Part shown: positions 47,005 to 55,712 of the stretch, piece by piece
How the letters are laid out: each line of letters opens with the position of its first letter
How positions within the stretch are numbered: the stretch's first letter is position 1
Assembly: GCF_002215495.1 (NCBI RefSeq)
Contig: NZ_CP021378.1
Coordinates: 1,674,764-1,738,763 of the forward strand
Length of the DNA stretch: 64,000 bases
Source of the DNA: Porphyrobacter sp. CACIAM 03H1
Lineage (GTDB): Bacteria; Pseudomonadota; Alphaproteobacteria; Sphingomonadales; Sphingomonadaceae
Direction of reading: 5' to 3'
Notes under the pieces: generated by a model
Told to the model about the DNA's origin: nothing
Database searches by the model: none
The model's input: the letters and a program-made list of their open reading frames with translations, nothing else
Position numbers and translations under genes: made by a program

Positions 47005-47930
47005 GCCGCCCGCCGCGCAAATCCGCAGTGCGCGGGCGCGGGATGCGCCGGCTTCCGGGTGCGCGCTTCCTGCCGGCGCGACTCGGCCCCAAGGCGGCCG
47101 AGGACGAGGATCAGGACGAACTGCGCGCGGGTGATCTGCGCGGCGGCGGGCTGACGCTCCGGGCGATGCTGCCCAACGCGGTGACGGCGGCGGCGCTGTG
47201 CTCGGGCCTCACCGGCATCCGCTTCGCGATCGACGCGCAGTGGACCTTCGCGATCGGGCTGGTGGTGCTGGCGGGCGTGCTCGACGGGATCGACGGGCGC
47301 ATCGCGCGCCTGCTCAACGCGCAGTCGCGCTTCGGTGCCGAGCTCGACAGCCTTGCGGATTCGCTGTCTTTCGGGGTCGCCCCGGCGCTGATCCTGTTCC
47401 TGTGGTCGCTGCAGGACTGGGAGCGGTTCGGCTGGTTCGCGGCGCTCGCCTTCGCGATCTGCTGCGCGCTGCGGCTCGCGCGCTTCAATGCCCGCATCGA
47501 TGTCGACGACCAGCCGCACAAATCGGCCGGCTTTCTCACCGGGGTGCCCGCGCCGGTCGGGGCGGGGCTGGCCTTCACGCCGTTCTACCTGTGGCACGAG
47601 ACCGGGATCGGTTTCTTCCGCGATCCGGTGCTGATGGTCGTGTGGCTGACGCTGATCGCGATCCTGATGATCTCCAACCTGCCGACGCTGAGCTGGGCCT
47701 CGCTGCGCCCGCGCCGTTCGGTCCGCCTGCCGCTGATCGCCTTCATCGGCCTGGCCTTCGCCGCGCTGCTGCTCGAGCCGTGGTGGACGCTGGCGGCAAT
47801 CAGCACGGTCTATCTCGCGCTAATGCCTTGGGGCCTGGTCAAATATGCCCGGATCAAGCGGCGACGCAGGCTCGATGCGCTCGCGGCCGCGGCTGTGCCG
47901 CCGCAGGCGCCGGACGCCGCGCGGCCATAG
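47001..47930 (+). CDS. pssA: CDP-diacylglycerol-serine O-phosphatidyltransferase
   Basis: A 309-residue CDP-alcohol phosphatidyltransferase that makes phosphatidylserine, the substrate of Psd. The signature D-x2-DG-x2-AR-x8-G-x3-D-x3-D is seen as [20 protein letters not shown] followed by LDSLAD. About eight TM helices follow. The first 60 residues are basic and soluble, longer than usual. The C-terminal 25 residues are low-complexity and overlap, antisense, the 3' end of the small SOS-box gene by 77 bases. Confidence 0.93.
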   Translation: MSRPPRKSAVRGRGMRRLPGARFLPARLGPKAAEDEDQDELRAGDLRGGGLTLRAMLPNAVTAAALCSGLTGIRFAIDAQWTFAIGLVVLAGVLDGIDGRIARLLNAQSRFGAELDSLADSLSFGVAPALILFLWSLQDWERFGWFAALAFAICCALRLARFNARIDVDDQPHKSAGFLTGVPAPVGAGLAFTPFYLWHETGIGFFRDPVLMVVWLTLIAILMISNLPTLSWASLRPRRSVRLPLIAFIGLAFAALLLEPWWTLAAISTVYLALMPWGLVKYARIKRRRRLDALAAAAVPPQAPDAARP

Positions 47931-48132
47931 CCCGCCCGACCGCCGGGCGCGGAGCGGGCCGCAGGCTCATCTCGACCGCCGCCGCCTTCAGGGCGAAACC
48001 GGCCCGCAGCACCTCGCCCTCGCGCAGCAGCCGCAGGTAGGCCGCGCGCGCCTTCACCAGGCTGTCGGCAATGACCGCGGCGGCGACAAGCGCGGCGAAG
48101 GTGAACAGAGCGGTGATGGCAAGCGCGAGCAT
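47854..48132 (-). CDS. Small single-TM protein under tandem LexA-type boxes
   Basis: A 92-residue protein that I do not recognise. One N-terminal TM ([20 protein letters not shown], residues 3-22) is followed by a helix rich in Arg and Leu ([20 protein letters not shown]) and an Ala/Arg/Pro-rich tail that overlaps the pssA 3' end. GGAGA lies eight bases before the ATG at 48132. A TTGACA-like -35 (complement of 48208-48213) and two GTTC-N7-GTTC boxes lie just upstream. Size, topology and SOS control resemble the small membrane division inhibitors SidA, YneA and ChiZ, although sequence similarity to them is not evident. The function is a proposal only. Confidence 0.65.
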   Translation of the reverse strand: MLALAITALFTFAALVAAAVIADSLVKARAAYLRLLREGEVLRAGFALKAAAVEMSLRPAPRPAVGRAMAARRPAPAAAQPRPRAHRACVAA

Positions 48133-48163
48133 GGCAGGTCTCCGATTCGTCGGGCGGTTGACT

Positions 48164-48202
48164 GTTCGTTCTTTGTTCCTCAGCCTTGTTCCCTACATGT
48201 TC
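48164..48202 (-). promoter_or_regulatory. Tandem LexA (SOS) boxes
   Basis: GTTC-N7-GTTC occurs at 48164-48178 and again at 48188-48202; a further GTTC at 48168 belongs to no N7 pair. This is the established alphaproteobacterial LexA site. The boxes start 32 bases upstream of the small membrane gene and lie just downstream of its TTGACA, where a repressor would block polymerase. They are about 230 bases from rpsB, so they are assigned to the minus-strand gene. The rest of the 300-base gap to rpsB (48203-48432) shows no gene. Confidence 0.75.
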
Positions 48203-48432
48203 CGGGCTGTCAAGCGCGATTTTCTCCGCCCTTGATGCGGAATCTCGCAAGGGCCGGCAATCGGGGCTGGATTTCACGGCGCAAGGCGGCTAAGGGCCCG
48301 CTCGCCCCGGCTCGGGCACGAGGTCCGGCCGGTCGGCAAATTCGCATGGAAGGCGCACATACCGGTGCCGCGGCGGGATCTCCGCCAGCGCGGTTCCAGC
48401 CTTCCAGAGGAACAACCGGAAAGGAAATGACT

Positions 48433-49215
48433 ATGGCGGCTCCCGTCGTCACCATGCAGCAATTGATCGAGGCCGGTGCCCACTTCGGCCACCAGACCCA
48501 CCGCTGGAACCCGCGCATGAAGCCGTACATCTTCGGCGCGCGCAACGGGGTTCACATCATCGACCTGTCGCAGACCGTGCCGCTCTTCGCGCGCGCTCTG
48601 GACTTCGTGGAAGCCACCGTGCGTTCGGGCGGCAAGGTGCTGTTCGTCGGCACCAAGCGTCAGGCGCAGGAGCCGATCGCGGAAGCCGCGCGCATGTCGG
48701 GCCAGCACTTCGTCAACCACCGCTGGCTGGGCGGCATGCTCACCAACTGGAAGACGATCTCGGGTTCGATCCGTCGTCTGAAGTCGCTGGAAGAAATGCT
48801 CTCGGGCGACACCTCGGGCTTCACCAAGAAGGAAGTCCTGCAGCTCACCCGCGAGCGCGAGAAGCTTGAAATGTCGCTCGGCGGCATCCGCGACATGGGC
48901 GGCATCCCGGACGTGATGTTCGTGATCGACGCCAACAAGGAAGATCTGGCGATCAAGGAAGCCAACGTTCTCGGCATCCCGGTGATCGCGATCCTCGACA
49001 CCAACGTCGATCCCAACGGCATCGCCTTCCCGGTCCCGGGCAACGACGATGCGAGCCGCGCGGTGCGCCTCTACTGTCAGGCGGTCGGTGAAGCCGCGCT
49101 CGCCGGCAAGGGCAAGTTCCAGGCCGACGTGTCGAGCGATTTCGGCGCGATGGCCGAGCCCCCGGCCGAAGACGTGGTCGCCGAAGAGCCGGCCGCGGAA
49201 GACGCCGAAGCCTGA
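48433..49215 (+). CDS. rpsB: 30S ribosomal protein S2
   Basis: A 260-residue ribosomal protein. The N-terminus [20 protein letters not shown] and the segments [34 protein letters not shown] and [19 protein letters not shown] are standard S2. The C-terminal tail is acidic (about 235-260, [20 protein letters not shown]), common in this order. ATG at 48427 (MTMAAP) is also possible, but the GGAAAGGA sequence is better spaced for 48433. tsf follows, as in nearly all bacteria. Confidence 0.97.
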   Translation: MAAPVVTMQQLIEAGAHFGHQTHRWNPRMKPYIFGARNGVHIIDLSQTVPLFARALDFVEATVRSGGKVLFVGTKRQAQEPIAEAARMSGQHFVNHRWLGGMLTNWKTISGSIRRLKSLEEMLSGDTSGFTKKEVLQLTREREKLEMSLGGIRDMGGIPDVMFVIDANKEDLAIKEANVLGIPVIAILDTNVDPNGIAFPVPGNDDASRAVRLYCQAVGEAALAGKGKFQADVSSDFGAMAEPPAEDVVAEEPAAEDAEA

Positions 49216-49269
49216 TCTTCCGGCACGGTCGGTTGCTCCGTCAATCGCCCGTCACAATCCCCCTCTAGC

Positions 49270-49311
49270 GCGCCCGGCATTGCCTCCCTTGCGGACGGCA
49301 GGGCCGGGCGC
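49270..49311 (+). promoter_or_regulatory. Hairpin in the rpsB-tsf gap
   Basis: GCGCCCGGC (49270-49278) pairs perfectly with GCCGGGCGC (49303-49311), with a small inner TGCC/GGCA stem. No T-run follows, so it is not a standard terminator. It may set rpsB to tsf transcript ratio or stability. Confidence 0.35.
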
Positions 49312-49338
49312 CCGAACACACACGAAAAGGAAACACCC

Positions 49339-50265
49339 ATGGCCGATATTTCCGTCGCCGACGTGAAGAAGCTGCGCGAGCGCACCGGCGCTGGCATGAT
49401 GGACGCCAAGAAGGCGCTGACCGAAGCCAATGGCGACATCGAGGCCGCGGTCGACGCGCTGCGCGCCAAGGGCCTCGCCACCGCCCAGAAGAAGTCGAGC
49501 CGCACGGCGGCTGAAGGCCTCGTCGGCGTGCTCGTCCAGGGCACCAAGGGCGTTGCCGTCGAGATCAACTCGGAAACCGACTTCGTCGCCAAGAACGACC
49601 AGTTCCAGAGCTTCGTGCGCAACGCCACTGCCGTCGCGCTCGAAACCGGCACCAGCGATGTCGAAGCCCTCAAGGCCGCGGCCTATCCGGGCGGTGGCAC
49701 CGTGGGCGACAAGCTGACCGAGAACGTCGCCACCATCGGCGAGAACCAGCAGATCCGCCGCATCAAGCAGGTCGCGGTGACGCAGGGCGCGGTCGTGCCC
49801 TACATCCACAACGCGGCTGCCGACGGCCTCGGCAAGATCGGCGTGCTCGTCGCGCTGGAATCGGATGCCGACGCCGACACGCTCAACGCTCTGGGCAAGG
49901 ACATCGCCCAGCACGCCGCGGCGATGTTCCCGCAGGCGCTGGACGCTGACGGCCTCGACGCCGACGTGATCGAGCGCGAGCGCAAGATCGCCGCCGAAAA
50001 GGCTGCCGAAAGCGGCAAGCCCGCCGACGTGCAGGCCAAGATGGTCGAGGGCGCGGTGAAGAAGTTCGCCAAGGAAAACGCGCTCCTCAGCCAGATCTTC
50101 GTCAAGGACGGCAAGGCGACGGTCGAGGAATACATCGCCAAGGCCGCCAAGGACGCCGGCAAGTCGATCAAGCTCGTCGACTACGTCCGCTTCCAGCTCG
50201 GCGAAGGCATCGAGAAGGAAGAAGTCGATTTCGCCGCGGAAGTGGCGGCGACCCTCAAGGGCTGA
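49339..50265 (+). CDS. tsf: Elongation factor Ts
   Basis: A 308-residue nucleotide exchange factor for EF-Tu. The N-terminal UBA-like domain has [19 protein letters not shown] and the core includes [18 protein letters not shown] with the TDFV motif that contacts EF-Tu. The dimer-repeat C-terminal half includes [20 protein letters not shown]. Length is normal. AAGGAAA precedes the ATG. A strong terminator hairpin lies 21 bases after the stop. Confidence 0.97.
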   Translation: MADISVADVKKLRERTGAGMMDAKKALTEANGDIEAAVDALRAKGLATAQKKSSRTAAEGLVGVLVQGTKGVAVEINSETDFVAKNDQFQSFVRNATAVALETGTSDVEALKAAAYPGGGTVGDKLTENVATIGENQQIRRIKQVAVTQGAVVPYIHNAAADGLGKIGVLVALESDADADTLNALGKDIAQHAAAMFPQALDADGLDADVIERERKIAAEKAAESGKPADVQAKMVEGAVKKFAKENALLSQIFVKDGKATVEEYIAKAAKDAGKSIKLVDYVRFQLGEGIEKEEVDFAAEVAATLKG

Positions 50266-50286
50266 TCCGGCTTCGAACACTCAGGG

Positions 50287-50320
50287 CGGCCGCCGCAGCG
50301 ACATGCTGCGGCGGCCGTTT
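50287..50320 (+). terminator. Rho-independent terminator after tsf
   Basis: CGGCCGCCGCAGC (50287-50299) pairs perfectly with GCTGCGGCGGCCG (50305-50317) around GACAT, followed by TTT. The 13-bp all-paired stem is strong though the T-run is short. It separates rpsB-tsf from pyrH. Confidence 0.7.
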
Positions 50321-50410
50321 CCGTGCCGGGCAGCGCGCTTACCCTTTGCGATTTGGCGCTGGTCCCGTTAAGTGCCCCCCACCCGATTTCAGCAGGAGCC
50401 CCGAGGCCTC

Positions 50411-51130
50411 ATGTCTCTCCCCACGATCAAGCGCGTTCTCCTGAAGCTTTCGGGCGAGGTCTTGATGGGCAACCAGCAGTTCGGGATCGATCCCGAATTC
50501 GTCGCCGAGCTCGCCAAGGAGGTGAAGGCGGCCAAGGAAACCGGGCTCGAGATCTGCCTCGTGATCGGCGGCGGCAACATCTTCCGCGGCATGGCGGGGG
50601 CGGCCAAGGGGATGGACCGCGCGCAGGCCGATTACATGGGGATGCTGGCGACCGTGATGAACGCGCTCGCTATGCAGAACGCCCTCGAACAGATCGGCGT
50701 TCAGACCCGCGTGCAATCGGCGATCGAGATGGACAAGGTGTGCGAGCCGGTGATCCGCCGCCGCGCCGAGCGCCATCTCGAAAAGGGCCGCGTGGTGATC
50801 TTCGCCGCCGGTGTCGGCGCGCCCTATTTCACCACCGACAGCGGCGCGGCCCTGCGCGCGGCGGAAATGCGCTGCGACGCGCTTTTGAAGGGCACCAGCG
50901 TCGATGGGGTCTATGACAGCGACCCCAAGCACAATCCGCAAGCGGTGCGTTTCGAAACCGTGACTTACGACAAGGTGCTCGCGGACAATCTCAAGGTGAT
51001 GGACGCCTCGGCCGTGGCGCTGTGCCGCGACAACAAGATCCCGATCGTGGTCTTCTCGATCCGCGAGAAGGGCAACCTTGCCCGCGTGCTGGCGGGCGAG
51101 GGCGTCCAGACCATCGTTCAAGACAACTGA
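50411..51130 (+). CDS. pyrH: UMP kinase
   Basis: A 239-residue amino-acid-kinase-family enzyme that makes UDP from UMP. It starts [20 protein letters not shown]. The segments [20 protein letters not shown] and [20 protein letters not shown] form the nucleotide site. The C-terminal part has [19 protein letters not shown]. The start at 50411 (MSLPTIKR) gives the normal length. frr begins 20 bases downstream. Confidence 0.96.
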   Translation: MSLPTIKRVLLKLSGEVLMGNQQFGIDPEFVAELAKEVKAAKETGLEICLVIGGGNIFRGMAGAAKGMDRAQADYMGMLATVMNALAMQNALEQIGVQTRVQSAIEMDKVCEPVIRRRAERHLEKGRVVIFAAGVGAPYFTTDSGAALRAAEMRCDALLKGTSVDGVYDSDPKHNPQAVRFETVTYDKVLADNLKVMDASAVALCRDNKIPIVVFSIREKGNLARVLAGEGVQTIVQDN

Positions 51131-51150
51131 CATCAGAGAGGAACCCAGCC

Positions 51151-51708
51151 ATGCCGCAATTTGACAAGGCCGATGTCGAGCGCCGGATGAAGGGCGCGGT
51201 GGAATCGCTGAAGAGCGATCTGCAGGGCCTGCGCACCGGCCGCGCCAACACCACCCTGCTCGATCCGGTGCAGGTCGAGGTCTATGGCTCGATGATGCCG
51301 CTCCAGCAGGTGGCGACGGTCTCGGCGCCCGAGCCGCGGATGCTGAGCGTGCAAGTGTGGGACAAGTCGAACCTCCACGCGGTGGAGAAGGCGATTGCCT
51401 ATGCCAATCTCGGCCTCAACCCGATCATCGACGGCCAGACCCTGCGCCTGCCGATCCCCGATCTGACGCAGGAGCGCCGCAAGGAACTGGCCAAGCTCGC
51501 GGGTCAGTACGCCGAAAAGGCCAAGATCGCGATCCGCAACGTGCGCCGCGATGCGATGGAAAGCCTCAAGACCGACGAGAAGAAGAAGGAAATCTCCGAG
51601 GACGAGCGCAAACGCGCCGAGGACCAGGTCCAGAAGCTGACCGACCAGTACGTCAAGGAAACCGACGCGGCGGCGGCCAAGAAGGAACAGGAAATCCTGA
51701 CGCAGTGA
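51151..51708 (+). CDS. frr: Ribosome recycling factor
   Basis: A 185-residue tRNA-mimic protein that splits post-termination ribosomes together with EF-G. It has the signature DLQGLRTGRANTTLLDPVQV and VYGSMMPLQQVATVSAPEPR. The second half is LNPIIDGQTLRLPIPDLTQE with RRKELAKLAGQYAEKAKIAI. GAGAGGAA lies nine bases before the ATG. Between frr and uppS lies a REP-like element that may shape the shared transcript. Confidence 0.97.
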   Translation: MPQFDKADVERRMKGAVESLKSDLQGLRTGRANTTLLDPVQVEVYGSMMPLQQVATVSAPEPRMLSVQVWDKSNLHAVEKAIAYANLGLNPIIDGQTLRLPIPDLTQERRKELAKLAGQYAEKAKIAIRNVRRDAMESLKTDEKKKEISEDERKRAEDQVQKLTDQYVKETDAAAAKKEQEILTQ

Positions 51709-51729
51709 CCGGCCCGGGTGCTTCCTTTT

Positions 51730-51794
51730 CCGTTCGTGTCGAGCGTAGTCGAGACACAGGTGCTAGGCCTCTCGACTTCGCTCGAGGCGAACGG
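51730..51794. repeat. REP-like inverted pair next to uppS
   Basis: The 65-base element is bounded by CCGTTCG (51730-51736) and its complement CGAACGG (51788-51794). Inside are two imperfect palindromic units, GTGTC...GACAC (51736-51756) and CTCGA...TCGAG (51771-51786). The core TCGACTTCGCTCGAGGCGAA resembles the widespread REP sequence of proteobacteria. It ends two bases before the uppS GTG start. Confidence 0.65.
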
Positions 51795-51796
51795 CG

Positions 51797-52489
51797 GTGG
51801 TGGATAGCGTCTTGAAAGCAGATCGCGCCAGACATGTCGCCATCATCATGGATGGCAATGGCCGCTGGGCCAAGAAGCGGGGCCTGCCGCGCGCGGTGGG
51901 CCACCAGCGCGGCGTGGAGGCGGTGCGGCGGCTGGTGCGTGCGCTGGAGCCGACCGGGCTCGAATGCCTCACGCTCTATGCCTTCTCCTCGGAAAACTGG
52001 AAGCGGCCCGACGAGGAGGTCGACGACCTGATGAACCTGATGCGCCGGTTCATCAAATCGGACCTGCCCGAATTCGTCGCCAACAACGTCAAGCTCAAGA
52101 TCATCGGCGACTGGCAGAGCCTCGCGCCCGATATCGTCGCGATGCTGGAGGATGCGCTGGCGCAGACGGCGAACGGCAGGCAGACGCTTGCGGTCGCGCT
52201 CAACTATGGCGGGCAGCACGAGATCGCGCGTGCGGCTGCCAAGGCGGCCGGCGAGGGCGAGGTCAGCATCGAGACCATCGCCGCGCATCTCGACACCGCC
52301 GATCTGCCGCCGCTCGACCTGCTGATCCGCACCAGCGGCGAGATCCGCCTGTCGAACTTCCTGCTGTGGCAGGCGGCCTATGCCGAGATGCTCTTCGTGG
52401 ACACGCTGTGGCCCGATTTCGCGCCCGAGCACCTCGCCCGCGCGCTCGACGACTTTGCCCGGAGGGAGCGGCGCTATGGCGGACGGTGA
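51797..52489 (+). CDS. uppS: Isoprenyl transferase (undecaprenyl diphosphate synthase)
   Basis: A 230-residue cis-prenyltransferase that makes the C55 lipid carrier of peptidoglycan. HVAIIMDGNGRWAKKRGLPR has the catalytic Asp, and GHQRGVEAVRRLV, YAFSSENWKRP and LIRTSGEIRLSNFLLWQ are conserved. GTG at 51797 directly follows the REP-like element, so its ribosome binding site (GGCGGTGG) lies partly in the repeat. The next in-frame ATG at 51848 lies inside the conserved MDGNGRW motif and would be too late. Confidence 0.94.
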   Translation: MVDSVLKADRARHVAIIMDGNGRWAKKRGLPRAVGHQRGVEAVRRLVRALEPTGLECLTLYAFSSENWKRPDEEVDDLMNLMRRFIKSDLPEFVANNVKLKIIGDWQSLAPDIVAMLEDALAQTANGRQTLAVALNYGGQHEIARAAAKAAGEGEVSIETIAAHLDTADLPPLDLLIRTSGEIRLSNFLLWQAAYAEMLFVDTLWPDFAPEHLARALDDFARRERRYGGR

Positions 52490-53240
52490 TGCGCGGGTGC
52501 GCGACCCCAAGGCGGGGGTGAGCGACCTGCCGGTGCGGCTCGCGAGCGCCATCGTCATGCTGGTGCTGGCGGGCGGGGCGCTGTGGCTGGGCGGCTGGTT
52601 CTGGACCGTCTTCGTCGCGCTGCTCGCGCTGGGCGTGTTGTGGGAATGGAACCGTCTGGTCGGGCGCTTCGGCCAGTCGGCGGTGGCCGAGACCGTGTGG
52701 TTCTTCGCCGGGGTGGTCTATGTCGGCGGGGCGGCGCTGGCGATGATGGCGGTGCGCAACGGCCGCCAGATCCTGCCTGATCCCGAACTGTCGGGCTATG
52801 CGCCTCTGGGCGTGCTGGCGGGCTTCATCCTTCCCATCATCGCGGTCGATGTCGGCGCCTATTTCGCGGGCCGTGCCATCGGCGGACCCAAGATCGCGCC
52901 GCGCATCAGCCCGGCCAAGACATGGGCGGGGCTGGGCGGCGGGGCCGTGCTGGCCGCGCTAGTGGGCGTGGTCGTCGAACTGCTGGATATCGGCCCTGCC
53001 GCGCTCGTGCCGGGCTATACCGCCCTCGATCTCGCGATGGCGGGCCTTGCCGGCATGCTGATCGCGGTGATCGCGCAGGCCGGGGATTTCTTCGAAAGCT
53101 GGATGAAACGGCGCGCGGGGCTCAAGGATTCGGGCAGCCTCATTCCGGGACACGGCGGATTGTTCGACCGGCTCGACGGCTTCATCGCGGTGTTCTTCGT
53201 GCTGTTTGTGATTGCCACGCTGCCCGCTTTGCTGGGATGA
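52476..53240 (+). CDS. cdsA: Phosphatidate cytidylyltransferase
   Basis: A 254-residue membrane enzyme that converts phosphatidic acid to CDP-diacylglycerol, the precursor used by PssA. About seven TM helices are followed by the signature SPAKTWAGLGGGA and the C-terminal GDFFESWMKRRAGLKDSGSL with IPGHGGLFDRLDG. It overlaps uppS by 14 bases in another frame, and ATG 52476 follows GGAGGGA. dxr starts seven bases after its stop. Confidence 0.93.
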   Translation: MADGDARVRDPKAGVSDLPVRLASAIVMLVLAGGALWLGGWFWTVFVALLALGVLWEWNRLVGRFGQSAVAETVWFFAGVVYVGGAALAMMAVRNGRQILPDPELSGYAPLGVLAGFILPIIAVDVGAYFAGRAIGGPKIAPRISPAKTWAGLGGGAVLAALVGVVVELLDIGPAALVPGYTALDLAMAGLAGMLIAVIAQAGDFFESWMKRRAGLKDSGSLIPGHGGLFDRLDGFIAVFFVLFVIATLPALLG

Positions 53241-53247
53241 TGCAGCG

Positions 53248-54414
53248 ATGACGCGGACGCTCACCCTGCTTGGCGCGACCGGCTCGATTGGGGCATCGAC
53301 GCTCGATCTGGTGCGGCGCAATCGTGACGAATGGCAGGTGGAGGCCCTGACCGCGCAGTGCAGCGCGGCGGAACTGGCCGCGCTTGCCATCGAATTCGGC
53401 GCCAAGCTCGCGGTGGTCGGCGACGAGACCTGCCTGCCCGAACTGCGCGAGGCGCTCGGTTCCAGCGGTATCGAGGCGGCAGGCGGGCGCGCGGCGCTGG
53501 TCGAGGCGGCGGCGCGGCCCGTCGACATGACCGTGGCGGCGATCGTCGGCTGCGCGGGCCTTGCTCCCGTCATGGCGGCGGTGGAGCGGGGCGGCACCAT
53601 CGCGCTCGCCAACAAGGAGGCGCTGGTCTCGGCGGGCGAGGTGCTGATGGAGGCGGTCACCCGCCACGGCGCGACGCTGCTGCCGACCGATTCCGAACAC
53701 AACGCGATCTTCCAGTGCCTCGCCGGCAGCCGGATCGAGGACGTGGCGAAGATCACCCTCACCGCCAGCGGCGGCCCCTTGCGCACCTGGACCTTCGAGC
53801 AGCTCCACGCCGCCACACCGGCGCAGGCGGTCAAGCACCCCAACTGGTCGATGGGCGCCAAGATCAGCGTCGATTCCGCGACGATGATGAACAAGGGGCT
53901 CGAATATATCGAGGCCTATCACCTCTTCCCGGTGGGGCTTGACCGGCTCGGGATCGTCGTCCACCCGCAGAGCGTGATCCATTCGATGGTCGAATTCCGC
54001 GACCGTTCGACCCTGGCGCAGCTTGGCCCGTCCGACATGCGCGTACCGATCGCCTCTTGCCTTGCCTGGCCGCAGCGGATGGAAACGCCGCTTCCGCCGC
54101 TCGATCTCGCCGCCATCGGCGAACTGACCTTCTTCCCGCCCGACGAGGACCGCTTCCCCGCCACCCGCCTTGCCCGGGAGGCGATTGCGGCAGGGGGCAG
54201 CGCGCCCGCGATCCTGAACGCCGCCAACGAGGTCGCGGTCGCCGCCTTCCTCGCCGGTCAGATCAGGTTCACCCGCATTGCGGCACTGGTCGAGGAAACC
54301 CTCGCGCGCAGCAATGACGCGCCGCGCCCGGCGAGCCTCGAGGAAGTGCTCGCCGTCGACCATTCCGCAAGGATGCAGGCACAGGCCCTGCTGGAGACCA
54401 ACGCCCTTGTTTGA
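53248..54414 (+). CDS. dxr: 1-deoxy-D-xylulose 5-phosphate reductoisomerase
   Basis: A 388-residue NADPH-dependent enzyme of the MEP isoprenoid pathway. LTLLGATGSIGASTLDLVRR is the NADPH site, and ALANKEALVSAGEVLM with LLPTDSEHNAIFQCL gives metal and substrate ligands. HPNWSMGAKISVDSATMMNK is the flexible substrate loop. Its position between cdsA and rseP is conserved, and it supplies the precursors used by UppS and IspB in the same window. The ATG at 53248 gives the normal length. Confidence 0.96.
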   Translation: MTRTLTLLGATGSIGASTLDLVRRNRDEWQVEALTAQCSAAELAALAIEFGAKLAVVGDETCLPELREALGSSGIEAAGGRAALVEAAARPVDMTVAAIVGCAGLAPVMAAVERGGTIALANKEALVSAGEVLMEAVTRHGATLLPTDSEHNAIFQCLAGSRIEDVAKITLTASGGPLRTWTFEQLHAATPAQAVKHPNWSMGAKISVDSATMMNKGLEYIEAYHLFPVGLDRLGIVVHPQSVIHSMVEFRDRSTLAQLGPSDMRVPIASCLAWPQRMETPLPPLDLAAIGELTFFPPDEDRFPATRLAREAIAAGGSAPAILNAANEVAVAAFLAGQIRFTRIAALVEETLARSNDAPRPASLEEVLAVDHSARMQAQALLETNALV

Positions 54415-55528
54415 GAGCCCGCCTTTCTGGATGTACGTGATCGGCTTCCTGCTGCTGCTGGGGCCGCTCGTCACCCTCCACGAACTCGGCCACCTGCTCG
54501 TCGGGCGGCTGTTCGGGGTTCGCGCCGAGGCCTTCTCGGTCGGGTTCGGCAAGGAGCTGGCGGGCTTCACCGACCGGCAGGGCACCCGCTGGAAGCTCTC
54601 GGCGCTGCCGCTGGGCGGCTATGTCCAGTTCAAGGGCGACATGAATCCCGCTTCGGTGCCCGATCCGGACGCGCCGGTCGAGGAGGGCAGCTTCCAGAGC
54701 GCCGCGCTGTGGAAGCGCGCGCTGATCGTGGCCGCGGGGCCGGTCACCAACATCCTCGTCGCGCTGGCGATCTTCTTCGCCTTCAACATCGCTTTCGGGA
54801 AGCCCCTGCCGGTCGAGCCCGACGAGGTCGGCACGGTTGCTGCCTTCACCGAGGACTCGCGCGCAAAGGCGGCCGGTTTCCGGGTCGGGGACCGGATCGT
54901 GGCGATCGACGGCGTGGACATGACCAGCTGGCGCGAGATCCAGCAGACGATCATGCTCCAGCCCAATCACCGTTTCGTCATCACCGTGCTGCGCGACGGC
55001 GCGCGCCGTGACCTGCCGGTGACGACCGCATCGCAGCAGCTCACCGACAATTTCGGCAACAGCCAGACCGTCGGCCTGATCGGGATCCGCACGCTCGAAA
55101 CCGAGGAACGCTTCGCGCCCCTTTCGGTCGGCGAGGCGGCGACGATGGCGGTGCAGCAGTGCCTCGACACCGGGCGGATGATGATCACCGGCATCGCCCA
55201 GATCATCCGCGGCGACCGGTCTTTCAGCGAGATGGGCGGGCCGCTCAAGATCGCGAAGTTCTCGGGCGAGCAGATGAGCCTGGGGCCTTTGAACTTCATC
55301 AGCCTCGCCGCGCTGATCTCGCTTAATTTGGCATTCATCAACTTCTTGCCAATCCCCGCGCTCGATGGCGGGCACCTGATGTTCTACCTGGCCGAGGCGA
55401 TCCGCCGCAAGCCGGTGGGGCCGCGGGCGACCGAATGGGCCTATCGCACCGGGATCGCGCTGGTGCTGATGCTGATGGTGGTGGTGACGGTGAACGATAT
55501 CGTCACGCTGCCGATCTTCGGCAGCTGA
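54407..55528 (+). CDS. rseP: Site-2 metalloprotease RseP
   Basis: A 373-residue intramembrane zinc protease. The HExxH motif is VTLHELGHLLVGRLFGV (near residue 25), and the second ligand Asp is in LPIPALDGGHLMFYL near 322. One PDZ domain (about 125-205, VGTVAAFTEDSRAKAAGFR then VGDRIVAIDG) lies in the periplasm between TM1 and TM2. It cleaves anti-sigma factors and leftover signal peptides. The best start is TTG at 54407, overlapping the dxr stop by eight bases; the next choice is ATG 54431. Regulation of the ECF sigma pair in this window by RseP is possible but not shown. Confidence 0.92.
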   Translation: MFESPPFWMYVIGFLLLLGPLVTLHELGHLLVGRLFGVRAEAFSVGFGKELAGFTDRQGTRWKLSALPLGGYVQFKGDMNPASVPDPDAPVEEGSFQSAALWKRALIVAAGPVTNILVALAIFFAFNIAFGKPLPVEPDEVGTVAAFTEDSRAKAAGFRVGDRIVAIDGVDMTSWREIQQTIMLQPNHRFVITVLRDGARRDLPVTTASQQLTDNFGNSQTVGLIGIRTLETEERFAPLSVGEAATMAVQQCLDTGRMMITGIAQIIRGDRSFSEMGGPLKIAKFSGEQMSLGPLNFISLAALISLNLAFINFLPIPALDGGHLMFYLAEAIRRKPVGPRATEWAYRTGIALVLMLMVVVTVNDIVTLPIFGS

Positions 55529-55712
55529 TCCGGGCGGTGGATAGGCACGCCGGGGCGAGGCGGTCGCGGCTTGATTGCGCGGGGCACATCGGGCAGAGGC
55601 GTGGCTCGGGACACAAGGCGGCGCAAGGGCGGGCGCGGCAGGTAGCAGGCAGGATCGCATCACGGGCCGCAAGGCGCGCGGTGCACAGGGTTGAGAACGG
55701 GATTTTAGCTGC

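Noticed and set aside
48175..48191. A third GTTC pair between the two SOS boxes
   Set aside because: The spacing is nine bases, not seven, so it does not fit the LexA site.
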